A DNA stretch of 64,000 nt from RGIG2041 sp045537695 (GTDB lineage Bacteria > Bacillota > Clostridia > UBA1381 > UMGS1253): NCBI GenBank assembly GCA_045537695.1, contig JAZSQB010000069.1, positions 5,127-69,126 of the forward strand, read 5' to 3'. The notes beneath the pieces were generated by a model. That model saw only the letters and a program-made list of their open reading frames with translations. It did not search any database and was not told the DNA's origin. Shown here piece after piece: positions 1-7,737 of this stretch (within the stretch, counting starts at the first letter, position 1; the number at the start of each line of letters is the position of its first letter). A program made the position numbers and the translations under genes.

Positions 1-166
1 GTATACATTCGCCGCAATCTATACAGCGTTCTTTGATAATTCTCGCTTTGCCGTCACGCACACGAATCGCCTCCGTCGGACAGCGACGGATGCAGTTTGT
101 ACAACCCATACATTTTTCTTTATCTAACGTTACTGAATGAAAATATGTCTGTCCCAAAGCTTTCAC
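1..166 (-). CDS. 4Fe-4S ferredoxin-domain protein, N-terminal part (probable [FeFe]-hydrogenase C-domain protein)
   Basis: The gene runs off the left edge, so only about 55 N-terminal residues are visible. They hold a CxxCxxCxxxCP iron-sulfur motif (CMGCTNCIRRCPTEAIR) and the beginning of a second one (CIDCGEC), as in 2[4Fe-4S] ferredoxins. In Clostridia, proteins that start this way and follow an RsbW-like ATPase and a DRTGG protein usually continue into a [FeFe]-hydrogenase large-subunit C-terminal domain. That part lies outside the window, so the full identity is inferred from context. A GTG at 166 is the first in-frame start after a stop; a TTG nine bases further in has better spacing from the AGGA. 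It lies 12 bases after the ATPase gene, in the same operon. Confidence 0.75.
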   Translation of the reverse strand, partial: MKALGQTYFHSVTLDKEKCMGCTNCIRRCPTEAIRVRDGKARIIKERCIDCGECI

Positions 167-178
167 ATCCTATCTGCG

Positions 179-601
179 TCAGCAATAAATCACCATTTCT
201 ACAGTAGTTCCTACGCCGACCTCCGATTTCACTGTCATTTCATCGGTATAGTTTTTCATATTCGGAAGCCCCATGCCGGCACCGAAGCCGAGGTCTCTGG
301 CTTCCTGGCTCGCCGTAGAATACCCTTCTTTCATTGCAAGTTCTACGTCCGCAATGCCGGGTCCCTTATCAGAGAGCACGATTCGGATTGTGTCCGGGTC
401 TATATACACATCCGCTACGCCGCCGTCCGCATGAATTACCATGTTGATTTCGCCTTCATACATAGCAATTGCCGCTCGACGAATCACAGCCGGATCAAAC
501 CCGAGCTGGTTGAGTGTTTTCTTCACCTTGCCGGAAGCTGCGCCGGCATCCACAAAATTATTACCGTCAATATTGAATTGCAATTTAATGGTTTCTGCCA
601 T
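179..601 (-). CDS. HATPase-domain protein (RsbW/anti-sigma-like ATP-binding protein)
   Basis: A 140-residue protein that is almost entirely a GHKL/HATPase_c domain. The N-box is EGEINMVIH (about residues 49-57), the G1 box DKGPGI (about 78-83) and the G2 box GFGAGMGLPN (about 104-113). There is no histidine-kinase dimerisation domain, so it resembles stand-alone RsbW-type ATPases. It sits between the DRTGG gene and the ferredoxin/hydrogenase-type gene, a neighbourhood known from clostridial [FeFe]-hydrogenase loci. A regulatory or redox-sensing role there is inference; no partner sigma factor is seen. The ATG at 601 follows the upstream gene by 21 bases. Confidence 0.85.
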   Translation of the reverse strand: MAETIKLQFNIDGNNFVDAGAASGKVKKTLNQLGFDPAVIRRAAIAMYEGEINMVIHADGGVADVYIDPDTIRIVLSDKGPGIADVELAMKEGYSTASQEARDLGFGAGMGLPNMKNYTDEMTVKSEVGVGTTVEMVIYC

Positions 602-622
602 AATACGGTTGCCTCCCGTCGG

Positions 623-967
623 TTATTTTCGCGGTACCAAGCCCGCCGCATACAATTCGCCACACGCTACATACATCGGCTTTTGTGTGCGCATCAGCAC
701 CATACCGCGTTCCTTGGCAAGTAAAATCATTTCTGCGCTCGGCACCTTGCCGCGCACAAAAACAATCACTTTGATATCCATCATTTCCGCCGTACGTACC
801 ACCTGCGGATTTACAAGACCGGTCAAAAGCAGCCCTTCCTCTTTTACGAACGCCAATACATCGCTCATCATATCGCTGCCGCAAGCCGTTTTGACTTCCA
901 TCTCCAGCAATTCTTCGCCGGTTTCCACAACCGCGTCCAATAATTCTTTTACTTCTTTTACTTTCAT
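623..967 (-). CDS. DRTGG-domain protein
   Basis: A 114-residue soluble protein that matches the small stand-alone DRTGG-domain proteins of Clostridia. It shows alternating helix and strand with the pattern LLLTGLVNPQVVRTAEMMDI followed by a hydrophobic strand VIVFVRGK. The DRTGG domain is associated with CBS and phosphotransacetylase-type proteins and its biochemical role is unknown. It is the first gene of a three-gene operon with the ATPase and the iron-sulfur protein. A good sigma-A-type promoter lies upstream at 1020-1048. The ATG at 967 has a GGGGAGA Shine-Dalgarno sequence. Confidence 0.8.
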   Translation of the reverse strand: MKVKEVKELLDAVVETGEELLEMEVKTACGSDMMSDVLAFVKEEGLLLTGLVNPQVVRTAEMMDIKVIVFVRGKVPSAEMILLAKERGMVLMRTQKPMYVACGELYAAGLVPRK

Positions 968-1019
968 AGCAGTCTCCCCACTTTCGGTTTTACTTCTAAT
1001 TCTTCTAACCGATATTTAT

Positions 1020-1048
1020 ATTATACCACTATAAAAGAACATGCACAA
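1020..1048 (-). promoter_or_regulatory. sigma-A-type promoter of the DRTGG operon
   Basis: On the minus strand TTGTGC (1043-1048) and TATAAT (1020-1025) are separated by 17 bases. The -35 box lies inside the 3' arm of the birA terminator hairpin at 1042-1065. Confidence 0.65.
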
Positions 1049-1065
1049 GAGTTTTTTCTTGTGCA
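1034..1065 (-). terminator. Rho-independent terminator after birA
   Basis: On the minus strand, nine-base arms TGCACAAGA and TCTTGTGCA (1057-1065 and 1042-1050) enclose a six-base A-rich loop. They are followed by a T-rich stretch (TGTTCTTTT). It ends the birA transcript just before the next promoter. Confidence 0.7.
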
Positions 1066-1088
1066 CGTTGCATAAAAACATTGTTTAT

Positions 1089-1871
1089 TTATTGTTCTGT
1101 TCTTCTAATGGAGATTTCCGCGCTGCGCAGAACTTCCGCTTCACCGTCCGCGTAAGTTACGCACAAACCACCCTCCGCATCAATATCCGTCACAAAAGCA
1201 GCACGACCGATTCCGTTTTGCAGTACCGTTACGTATTTACCGATGACAAAGCTTCGTGCACGGTATTCCTGCATGACATTCTTATCCGAAAGCGTATCGT
1301 ACACTGCACACAGTTCGTTTATTAATTCTGCCGCAAGCATATCGCATGACGGCACGTTGTCCGCATGTCTGTCAAGCGTGGTCACTATTTCTTTTAATTC
1401 CGCATCAAATGCATCGTAGCCGCAGACATTGACACCGACGCCGACAATGATCGTTTTAATTTTTCCGCTTGTCGCATCCGTTACGGCTTCCGTCAATATA
1501 CCGCATACTTTTTTGCCGCCGAGATACACATCGTTGACCCATTTGATTTCTGCTTTTTCACGTGCATATCCGTTCAGCACGCGGCAGACCGCAACCGCCG
1601 CAGCTGCCGTAACCAACAAAACCGCATCTGCATTGTCTTCCGCATCAAAGGCAACACTTAAATAGATACCGTTTCCCTTCGGCGAAACAAAGGTCCTGCC
1701 GAGCCGTCCCCGACCGCCGCTCTGGCTGTCGGCAAGCACCGCCGTTTTGTGCATAACCGGCTGTGTACGGCACAGAGTTTTCAAATATGTATTTGTAGAA
1801 TCAATCTCATCAAACACAGCATGCAGCGTGATATTCTTATCCAAAGCACATACAATTTTTTTCTCATCCAT
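1089..1871 (-). CDS. birA: Biotin--[acetyl-CoA-carboxylase] ligase, monofunctional
   Basis: Biotin protein ligase that activates biotin with ATP and attaches it to the lysine of carboxylase carrier domains. The GRGRLGR biotinyl-AMP loop (about residue 55) and KWVNDVY (about residue 115) are clear. At about 260 residues the N-terminal winged-helix DNA-binding domain of bifunctional BirA is missing, so it should not repress biotin genes. A GTG at 1880 is possible, but the ATG at 1871 has AGGTGA at the right distance. The 3' flank carries a terminator, and the ychF terminator separates it from ychF upstream. Confidence 0.9.
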   Translation of the reverse strand: MDEKKIVCALDKNITLHAVFDEIDSTNTYLKTLCRTQPVMHKTAVLADSQSGGRGRLGRTFVSPKGNGIYLSVAFDAEDNADAVLLVTAAAAVAVCRVLNGYAREKAEIKWVNDVYLGGKKVCGILTEAVTDATSGKIKTIIVGVGVNVCGYDAFDAELKEIVTTLDRHADNVPSCDMLAAELINELCAVYDTLSDKNVMQEYRARSFVIGKYVTVLQNGIGRAAFVTDIDAEGGLCVTYADGEAEVLRSAEISIRRTEQ

Positions 1872-1882
1872 ACCTTTCACCT

Positions 1883-1913
1883 AAAAGAAAACGGGCGAAC
1901 GTGGTTCACCCGT
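1883..1913 (-). terminator. Rho-independent terminator after ychF
   Basis: Minus-strand hairpin with ten-base arms ACGGGTGAAC and GTTCGCCCGT (one G-T pair) around a three-base loop (1891-1913), followed by TTTTCTTTT. Confidence 0.8.
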
Positions 1914-1923
1914 TAAATTCAAA

Positions 1924-3015
1924 TCAGACATTGAAACGGAACAGTACAATATCTCCGTCTTTCATCACATAATCCTTGCCTTCGGAACGGACAAGCCCTT
2001 TTTCCTTTGCCGCAACCATATTGCCGCAAGCGATAAGGTCATCATAATGGATAACTTCCGCACGGATAAAGCCCTTTTCAAAATCCGAATGGATTTTACC
2101 TGCCGCCTGCGGTGCCTTTGTGCCGTTGGTAATTGTCCATGCGCGAACTTCCGGCTCACCGGCAGTCAGATAACTGATTAAGCCGAGCAACTTGTAGCTG
2201 GACTTTACAATCTTGTCAAGGCCGGATTCTGCCATGCCCATTTCGGCAAGGAATTCCTGCTTTTCTTCCGGCTCAAGCTCTGCGATTTCTTCTTCGATTC
2301 TTGCACAAATGGCAATCACTTCCGAGCCTTCCGCATCTGCAATGCCCTTCACTTCGGCAACCATCGCGTTCTCCGATGCATCTGCCGCTTCATCTTCGGA
2401 CACATTTGCAGCATACAGTACCGGCTTCATAGTCAGAAGCGCAACTTCGCGCATCATTTCTCTTTCTTCATCGCTGTAGTCAAGCGCACGCGCCGGCTTA
2501 CCTTCTTCAAGCCCAGCCTTTACGCGCTCTAAAAGGTCGAGCTCAATCTGGAATTTCTTATCGCCCTTCAGTGCCTTTTTTACGCGGTCAATTCTGCGCT
2601 CAATCATTTCCATATCGGCAAATACGAGCTCGAGATTGATGGTTTCAATATCACGTGCCGGACCGATGCTGCCGTCCACATGCACGATGTTGGAGTCTTC
2701 AAAGCAACGTACTACATGCACGATGGCATCCACTTCACGGATGTGGGACAGAAACTTATTTCCGAGACCTTCACCGCGGCTTGCGCCCTTTACAAGACCT
2801 GCGATATCCACAAACTCAATCATCGCCGGCGTAACCTTCTTCGGGTTGTGCATTTTGGTAAGCACATCGAGTCTTTCATCCGGCACAGCTACGATGCCGA
2901 CATTCGGCTCAATCGTACAGAACGGATAGTTTGCAGACTCCGCGCCCGCCTGTGTAATTGCATTAAAAAGTGTGGATTTTCCGACATTCGGCAGACCAAC
3001 TATACCGAGTTTCAT
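1924..3015 (-). CDS. ychF: Redox-regulated ATPase YchF (Obg-family)
   Basis: A 363-residue ribosome-associated P-loop ATPase of the Obg superfamily. The protein opens MKLGIVGLPNVGKST, with the G1 loop at residues 7-15, then DIAGLVKGAS (G3). A noncanonical NVSE replaces NKxD, as is usual for YchF and explains its preference for ATP. The C-terminal TGS domain runs to the end. Length and motifs are normal. Shine-Dalgarno AAGGAG precedes the ATG at 3015. Its promoter (3112-3140) lies in a repeated end sequence of the adjoining island. Its first 17 coding bases recur at 10717-10733, which marks this gene's 5' end as an integration site. Confidence 0.97.
   Translation of the reverse strand: MKLGIVGLPNVGKSTLFNAITQAGAESANYPFCTIEPNVGIVAVPDERLDVLTKMHNPKKVTPAMIEFVDIAGLVKGASRGEGLGNKFLSHIREVDAIVHVVRCFEDSNIVHVDGSIGPARDIETINLELVFADMEMIERRIDRVKKALKGDKKFQIELDLLERVKAGLEEGKPARALDYSDEEREMMREVALLTMKPVLYAANVSEDEAADASENAMVAEVKGIADAEGSEVIAICARIEEEIAELEPEEKQEFLAEMGMAESGLDKIVKSSYKLLGLISYLTAGEPEVRAWTITNGTKAPQAAGKIHSDFEKGFIRAEVIHYDDLIACGNMVAAKEKGLVRSEGKDYVMKDGDIVLFRFNV
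2999..3015 (-). other. Putative attachment core at the ychF start (copy 1)
   Basis: The 17 bases that encode MKLGIV of ychF match 10717-10733 at 15 of 17 positions; the two differences are synonymous changes in the Leu codon. Homology continues upstream through the Shine-Dalgarno sequence and a TTTTCAAGGGTTTCA stretch. This is best read as the site where an element integrated and restored the ychF start. Confidence 0.6.
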
Positions 3016-3029
3016 ATATCTTCATTCTC

Positions 3030-3160
3030 CTTTATTTTCAAGGGTTTCAAATTGACCTGACACCAATTTGACACCATTACATTTTAATAGTTTCCTACTT
3101 TACATCAAAACATTATATCACAATACCGAATAATAGTCAATTATTCTGCGTGTTTTTGTT
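3030..3160. repeat. Island end repeat, copy 1 (left-end type)
   Basis: This block contains TTTTCAAGGGTTTCA, then two direct TGACACCA repeats (3058-3076). About 35 bases later comes a conserved segment, ATATCACA...AATAATAGTCAATTATTC, that ends near TGCGTGTTTTTGTT. The same order recurs at 10755-10880, and without the ychF part at 16500-16600. The TGACACC repeats resemble arm-type binding sites of tyrosine recombinases; that role is inferred. Confidence 0.65.
3112..3140 (-). promoter_or_regulatory. Leftward promoter in end repeat 1, reading into ychF
   Basis: Minus-strand TTGACT (3135-3140), 17-base spacer, TATAAT (3112-3117). It is the only strong promoter upstream of ychF and lies within the repeated island end. 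The transcript would have a leader of about 90 bases. Confidence 0.7.
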
Positions 3161-3275
3161 TCAATTTTGCTACGATTTTTTCATAGATTAACTTTCTTTT
3201 AACTTTGTGAATTTATAATAATATTAAAATCAGGAAAATGTTTTGAATTTGACATAGCTCGGGAGGTGATAACAA

Positions 3276-3941
3276 GTGAAATTCAGGCATGAATACAAGC
3301 ATCAAATAAACCTTGCTGATATATACGGTCTCAGGACAAGGCTTAGTGCAGTTGCAAAGTACGATCCTAATGCAGGCGAAGATGGGACATATTTTATCAA
3401 GAGCTTATATTTTGATAATTATATGGATAAAGCTCTTCGAGAAAAGATTGATGGATTGAATAAGCGAGAAAAGTTTCGTATCAGGTACTACGGAACCGAC
3501 ACATCCTTTATCCGATTAGAGAAAAAAAGCAAAATAAACGGTTTATGTAATAAAGAAAGCTGCAGAATTACTGCTGAGGAATGTCAAAAGCTTATTGTCG
3601 GCGATATTGAGTTTATGAAGGATAGTGAACATGAGCTGATACGAGAGTTATACTCTAAGATGAAATATCAGGTTCTCCGACCTAAATGTATCGTAGCATA
3701 CACCCGTGAGTGTTTTGTATATCCACCCGGGAATGTGAGGGTAACACTTGATATGAATATCTGTGGCAGTAACAATGTAAGGGAATTCCTGAATCCTGAT
3801 TTGCCTTTCTTGCAGACTTATCACGAAGCAATCTTAGAAGTAAAATGGGATGAGTTTCTTCCACAGATTATTAGGGACTGTGTTCAGGTTAAATCAAGAA
3901 GAAGTGCCGCCTTCTCAAAATATGCGGCAATAAGAATATAA
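3276..3941 (+). CDS. VTC-domain protein (polyphosphate polymerase-like)
   Basis: A 221-residue VTC/CYTH-fold protein, the family of the catalytic domain that makes polyphosphate from ATP in yeast VTC4. Visible tunnel residues include EYKHQ at the N-terminus, the RIRYYG pair of arginines (about residue 70), RLEKKSK (about 83), AYTRECF (about 147), ILEVKWDE (about 190) and a C-terminal SKYAAIR. This is the usual size of bacterial VTC proteins; there is no membrane segment. The GTG start has a strong GGGAGGTGAT. It is the first gene of an operon with DUF4956, a secreted protein and CotH, a recurring arrangement in Firmicutes. Polyphosphate synthesis is the family expectation, not shown here. Confidence 0.88.
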   Translation: MKFRHEYKHQINLADIYGLRTRLSAVAKYDPNAGEDGTYFIKSLYFDNYMDKALREKIDGLNKREKFRIRYYGTDTSFIRLEKKSKINGLCNKESCRITAEECQKLIVGDIEFMKDSEHELIRELYSKMKYQVLRPKCIVAYTRECFVYPPGNVRVTLDMNICGSNNVREFLNPDLPFLQTYHEAILEVKWDEFLPQIIRDCVQVKSRRSAAFSKYAAIRI

Positions 3942-3970
3942 ATAAACTTAATGGAAGGAAGTAAAAAATT

Positions 3971-4642
3971 ATGACTTTTTCAGATGTATTTAAATCAAGC
4001 TTTTTATCAAACATCAATTCTTTTTCAACACTTGATGTGCTTTTAGCACTTGGACTTTCCTTTGTTTTGGGACTGTTTATCTTTTTTATTTATAAGAAAA
4101 CCTATCAGGGTGTTATGTATTCCGACTCTTTTGGTGTATCACTTATTGCGATGTCAATGATTACAAGCCTTGTTATTATTGCGGTAACATCAAATGTTGT
4201 GTTGTCACTTGGTATGGTCGGTGCTCTTTCTATCGTTCGTTTCAGAACTGCAATTAAAGAGCCTATGGACATTGCATTTTTATTTTGGTCAATAGCAGTT
4301 GGTATCGTTCTCGGTGCAGGACTTCTTCCTCTTGCAATTATCGGCTCGGTTATTATCGGAATCATTATCGTAGTTTTCTCAACAAGAAAAATCGGTGATA
4401 TTCCTTATATCCTTGTTGTAAACTGCGAAAGCGAAGAAACAGAAAATGAAGCATACGAACTTATTAAAGAAGAAGCAAAGAAAAGCCTTTTGAAATCAAA
4501 ATCAATAAATAAATTAGGTGTTGAGCTTACATATGAAGTACGCATCAAAGATGATAACACAGGTTTTGTAAATAAAATCTCAGCTTGCAAAGGTGTAACA
4601 AATGCAGTTTTAGTTTCCTATAACGGCGAATATATGTCGTAA
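3971..4642 (+). CDS. DUF4956 membrane protein
   Basis: A 223-residue protein with an N-terminal membrane half and a soluble C-terminal half of about 85 residues. Hydrophobic segments lie roughly at residues 22-42, 54-75, 78-95 and 110-136. The conserved stretch GMVGALSIVRFRTAIKEP sits at about 76-93, as expected for DUF4956. This family regularly accompanies VTC-domain and CotH genes, so it is the likely membrane partner of the VTC protein. No function is established. It lies 29 bases after the VTC gene and 18 bases before the secreted protein gene, with GGAAGG before its ATG. Confidence 0.85.
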   Translation: MTFSDVFKSSFLSNINSFSTLDVLLALGLSFVLGLFIFFIYKKTYQGVMYSDSFGVSLIAMSMITSLVIIAVTSNVVLSLGMVGALSIVRFRTAIKEPMDIAFLFWSIAVGIVLGAGLLPLAIIGSVIIGIIIVVFSTRKIGDIPYILVVNCESEETENEAYELIKEEAKKSLLKSKSINKLGVELTYEVRIKDDNTGFVNKISACKGVTNAVLVSYNGEYMS

Positions 4643-4660
4643 GATGAAAGGAGACTTAAA

Positions 4661-5230
4661 ATGCTGAAAAAAGTAATTCCGATAGTCCTTATGCTATGCT
4701 TGTTATTTAGTATAAGCGTAATGGCTGAAAATGAAAATCCGGTAAGTGAAGAAACTATACCCGAAGTATCACAGCAGATGCCGCAAGGTGCCGAGGAACG
4801 CCCACAAGGCGGTCGTGGTAATATGGGTATGCCACCATCAGACGATATGCAAGGAAGAACTCCGCCGAATATGCCGAGCGGAGAGATGCCATCCGAAGGT
4901 ATGAACAGAGGTCAAAGACCTTCAGGTAATTTTACTCCTCCACAGAACAACGATACAAATAATAACGCCGAAGCTACAACGCCTCAAGACGGTGATACGT
5001 CAGCGGAAAATTCGCAAATTCCAAATGGTAATCATCAGTTTGGCGGTCAGATGCCCGGCGGTATGGGCGGATTTCCCGGTAATATGCAAAACTTTAATGG
5101 GCAGACTCAGGAAGAGGTGCCTATGACATTTTTAGGCTTTGTTAAAACATATTCTACTCCTATAACTTCTGTAATTCTTTTAGCGTTGGCATTTGTTTTT
5201 GTTGTTTTTTACAGAAGAAAAAATTATTGA
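4661..5230 (+). CDS. Secreted/anchored Met-Pro-Gly-Gln-rich protein
   Basis: A 189-residue protein of unknown family. It has a signal peptide (residues 1-22, cleavage likely after VMA) and a long low-complexity region rich in Met, Pro, Gly, Asn and Gln (about 30-155) with recurring MPxGxM elements. A C-terminal transmembrane helix (about 165-183) ends in RRKNY. The expected topology is an extracellular disordered domain on a membrane anchor. Similar low-complexity sequence occurs as an insert in the CotH kinase encoded next. It could be the substrate or scaffold of that kinase; this is inference from co-location and shared composition. Confidence 0.8.
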   Translation: MLKKVIPIVLMLCLLFSISVMAENENPVSEETIPEVSQQMPQGAEERPQGGRGNMGMPPSDDMQGRTPPNMPSGEMPSEGMNRGQRPSGNFTPPQNNDTNNNAEATTPQDGDTSAENSQIPNGNHQFGGQMPGGMGGFPGNMQNFNGQTQEEVPMTFLGFVKTYSTPITSVILLALAFVFVVFYRRKNY

Positions 5231-5278
5231 TATATTGAATGCCAACTAAATCTTGAAGAAAAGGAGGGTGAATATCAT

Positions 5279-6949
5279 ATGCTATCAAGTAAATATATTT
5301 CAAAAATAACGATTATACTTGTATCTGTTGTTTTGATTTTATGCGTTCTTGCAATGACTTTTTATGATAAGCTGTTACCTGTTGTAAATGATATGGGTTA
5401 CAGTATGGAATATCAGGACAAGCTCTTTGATACAAGCAATATTATTGATATAAATATCGTTATGGATGAGACACAGTGGAATGAAATGCTCCAAAATGCA
5501 AGGCAGGAACAATATTATGAATGTGATGTTGTGATAAACGGAACTACTTTTAGGCAGGTCGGAATCAGACCAAAAGGAAATACAAGTCTTTCATCCATTG
5601 CAAGCGACCCAGACAATAACAGATATAGTTTTAAACTTGAATTTGACCAATTCGTTGACGGGCAGACTTGTTTCGGACTTGATAAATTAGCATTAAATAA
5701 TAGCTATGCTGACACCACTAATATGAAGGAAGCAATCATTTATGATATGTTTCAGTTTTTAGATGCAGATGCTTCTCTTTACAACTATGCTAAGATTTCT
5801 GTAAATAATGAATATTGGGGTGTGTATCTTGCACTTGAAGCCGTTGAAGATAGTTTTATGCTACGCAATTACGGTATGGAAAAGGGATATTTATATAAGC
5901 CTGAAAATATGGGACGTGGCAATAACAATGGCGACAAAAAAGCAGAGGGCAATAATTTTCATGCACCGCCCGAAGGTGGATTTAAAATGCCGGAGAATTT
6001 TGAAAATGGCGCTCAAAACAGACCTCAAATGCCAAACCTTGAAACAAATACTCAAAACGAATCTGCACAAGGAGAAAGAAATCAATTCCCTAATGGTGGA
6101 TTTGGCGGCGGCGAAAGAGCCGGACGTGGTGGATTCTTCGGTGGTATGGGTGGCGGAAGTAATTTGAATTATACCGATGATAATTTAGATAGTTATCAGA
6201 CAATATGGAATGGTGAGGTTACTGACAGTACGAAATCAGACCACAAGAGAGTTGTTGATGCACTTAAGAATGTTCACGAAAAAAATAATATTGAAAAATA
6301 TATTGATGTTGACCAAGTATTAAAGTATATGGCGGTTCATAACTTTTCTGTCAATGACGATAGTTTAAGCGGTTCTATGGCTCATAACTATTATCTGTAT
6401 GAAGCAAATGGTCAAATCAGCATTTTGCCGTGGGATTACAACCTTGCTTTTGGCGGAATGCATCGTGCTGACGGAACAACCGTTATCAATGAACCTATTG
6501 ACGACTTATGGCAAGGAACAAAGCTTTTGGATTTTGTTTTAGAAAATGAAGAATATAAGGCTCGTTATCACGAGTATTACAATAAACTCGTGAACGAATA
6601 TCTGCATGGCGGCAAATTTGAAGAAACATATAACAGAATTACCGGTCAGATAGATGAGCTTGTAAAAACTGATCCGAACAGTATGTATACCTATGAGGAA
6701 TATACAAAAGGTATAGAAGTTTTATATGATACAGTAATGCTCCGTGCTGAAAGTATTAAAGGTCAACTTAACGGAACCATCCCGTCAACATCAGAAGGTC
6801 AGAAAGCAGATTCTTCAAAGCTTGTTGATGCATCACATCTAAATCTTTCCGATTTGGGACAGTTTAGAATGGGCGGTTTTGGTGGAAATCGAAATAACGG
6901 TGAATGGGAAATGCCGGAAAGAAATAATCAGAACGTATCAAACGAGTAA
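5279..6949 (+). CDS. CotH-family protein kinase, membrane-anchored
   Basis: A 556-residue CotH-like kinase. CotH proteins are secreted or spore-coat kinases that phosphorylate Ser on partner proteins. An N-terminal membrane anchor (residues 9-30) is followed by the CotH fold. Visible elements are IRPKGNTSL (about 98-106), WGVYLALEAVEDSF (about 180) and the C-terminal catalytic block HNYYLYEANGQ...ILPWDYNLAFGG (about 366-392). A Gly/Asn/Met/Pro-rich insert occupies about residues 210-297 and a shorter similar stretch ends the protein. Both resemble the preceding 189-residue protein. The ATG has AAGGAGGGTG. Extracytoplasmic action is expected from the topology. Confidence 0.9.
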   Translation: MLSSKYISKITIILVSVVLILCVLAMTFYDKLLPVVNDMGYSMEYQDKLFDTSNIIDINIVMDETQWNEMLQNARQEQYYECDVVINGTTFRQVGIRPKGNTSLSSIASDPDNNRYSFKLEFDQFVDGQTCFGLDKLALNNSYADTTNMKEAIIYDMFQFLDADASLYNYAKISVNNEYWGVYLALEAVEDSFMLRNYGMEKGYLYKPENMGRGNNNGDKKAEGNNFHAPPEGGFKMPENFENGAQNRPQMPNLETNTQNESAQGERNQFPNGGFGGGERAGRGGFFGGMGGGSNLNYTDDNLDSYQTIWNGEVTDSTKSDHKRVVDALKNVHEKNNIEKYIDVDQVLKYMAVHNFSVNDDSLSGSMAHNYYLYEANGQISILPWDYNLAFGGMHRADGTTVINEPIDDLWQGTKLLDFVLENEEYKARYHEYYNKLVNEYLHGGKFEETYNRITGQIDELVKTDPNSMYTYEEYTKGIEVLYDTVMLRAESIKGQLNGTIPSTSEGQKADSSKLVDASHLNLSDLGQFRMGGFGGNRNNGEWEMPERNNQNVSNE

Positions 6950-6955
6950 ATTCAT

Positions 6956-6982
6956 AAGGTGTGGCGAAGTTCGTCACACCTT
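6956..6982 (+). terminator. Hairpin after the CotH gene
   Basis: AAGGTGTGGCGA and TCGTCACACCTT form a twelve-base stem with one wobble pair and a three-base loop. No T-run follows, so it may attenuate or stabilise rather than fully terminate. Confidence 0.45.
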
Positions 6983-7011
6983 GAATATTATATAGAAAAT
7001 GTTTGGGTTTC

Positions 7012-7040
7012 TTGTAATTTGAGCTATAATATGTTATAAT
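7012..7040 (+). promoter_or_regulatory. Promoter of the two-component genes
   Basis: TTGTAA (7012-7017), 17-base spacer, TATAAT (7035-7040), ending 24 bases before the response regulator ATG. It separates this pair from the CotH operon transcriptionally. Confidence 0.65.
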
Positions 7041-7064
7041 TGGTTATGCAAAAGAGGTGAAATT

Positions 7065-7736
7065 ATGCGACTTTTGGTTGTTGAAGATGAAAAGCATCTT
7101 AATAAAACACTAACGGAAAGACTGACAAAAATCGGTTATACCGTTGACAGTTGCTTTGATGGCGAGGATGCTTTGTACTATATAGAAAACACACAATATG
7201 ACGGGATTATACTTGATGTTATGATGCCGAAGATTAATGGCTTTGATGTTCTTCGAATAATGCGTGAAAAGAAAATATTAACTCCTGTTTTGATGCTCAC
7301 GGCGAAGGATTCGGATGAAGATATAATAATGGGACTTGATACCGGAGCAAATGATTATCTTACAAAACCATTTTCCTTTGACATCCTCTGTGCAAGAATC
7401 AGGGCGATGCTCCGAGTAAAAGAAAATATTACGGGAAGTGTGCTTGAAATTGCGGATTTGAGCATAGATACAACCACAAGACTTGTAAAGCGTGGAGATA
7501 CAGTAATTGAGCTTTCGTCAAAGGAATACTCTGTACTTGAATACCTTATGCGAAATAAAGGCATTATCGTATCAAAAGAAAAGATTGAAGAAAATATTTG
7601 GAACTATGAATACGAGGGTTCGAGCGATGTTATAAAGGTATATATCCACCACCTGCGTAAAAAGATTGATGATAACTACGAGGAAAAATTGCTCCATACC
7701 ATAAAAAATGTGGGGTATGTGATAAAGGAAGATTAA
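7065..7736 (+). CDS. OmpR-family response regulator
   Basis: A 223-residue two-domain regulator. The receiver domain shows the acidic pocket VVEDE (7-9), phosphoacceptor Asp51 in ILDVMMP, Thr79 and Lys101 in LTKPF. The C-terminal winged helix (about 125-220) contains the OmpR pattern LSSKEYSVLEYLM and ends IKNVGYVIKED. AGAGGTGA precedes the ATG. The histidine kinase gene starts one base after its stop codon. Proximity suggests that it controls the upstream VTC/CotH operon, but no binding site was identified. Confidence 0.95.
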   Translation: MRLLVVEDEKHLNKTLTERLTKIGYTVDSCFDGEDALYYIENTQYDGIILDVMMPKINGFDVLRIMREKKILTPVLMLTAKDSDEDIIMGLDTGANDYLTKPFSFDILCARIRAMLRVKENITGSVLEIADLSIDTTTRLVKRGDTVIELSSKEYSVLEYLMRNKGIIVSKEKIEENIWNYEYEGSSDVIKVYIHHLRKKIDDNYEEKLLHTIKNVGYVIKED

Positions 7737-7737
7737 G

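Noticed and set aside
137..1034. Plus-strand open frames opposite the ATPase, DRTGG and birA genes
   Set aside because: They mirror conserved minus-strand proteins, lack ribosome-binding sites and show no family pattern.
3057..3080. CRISPR array made of TGACACC repeats
   Set aside because: Only two short copies per site with no regular spacers and no cas genes; they fit recombinase arm sites better.
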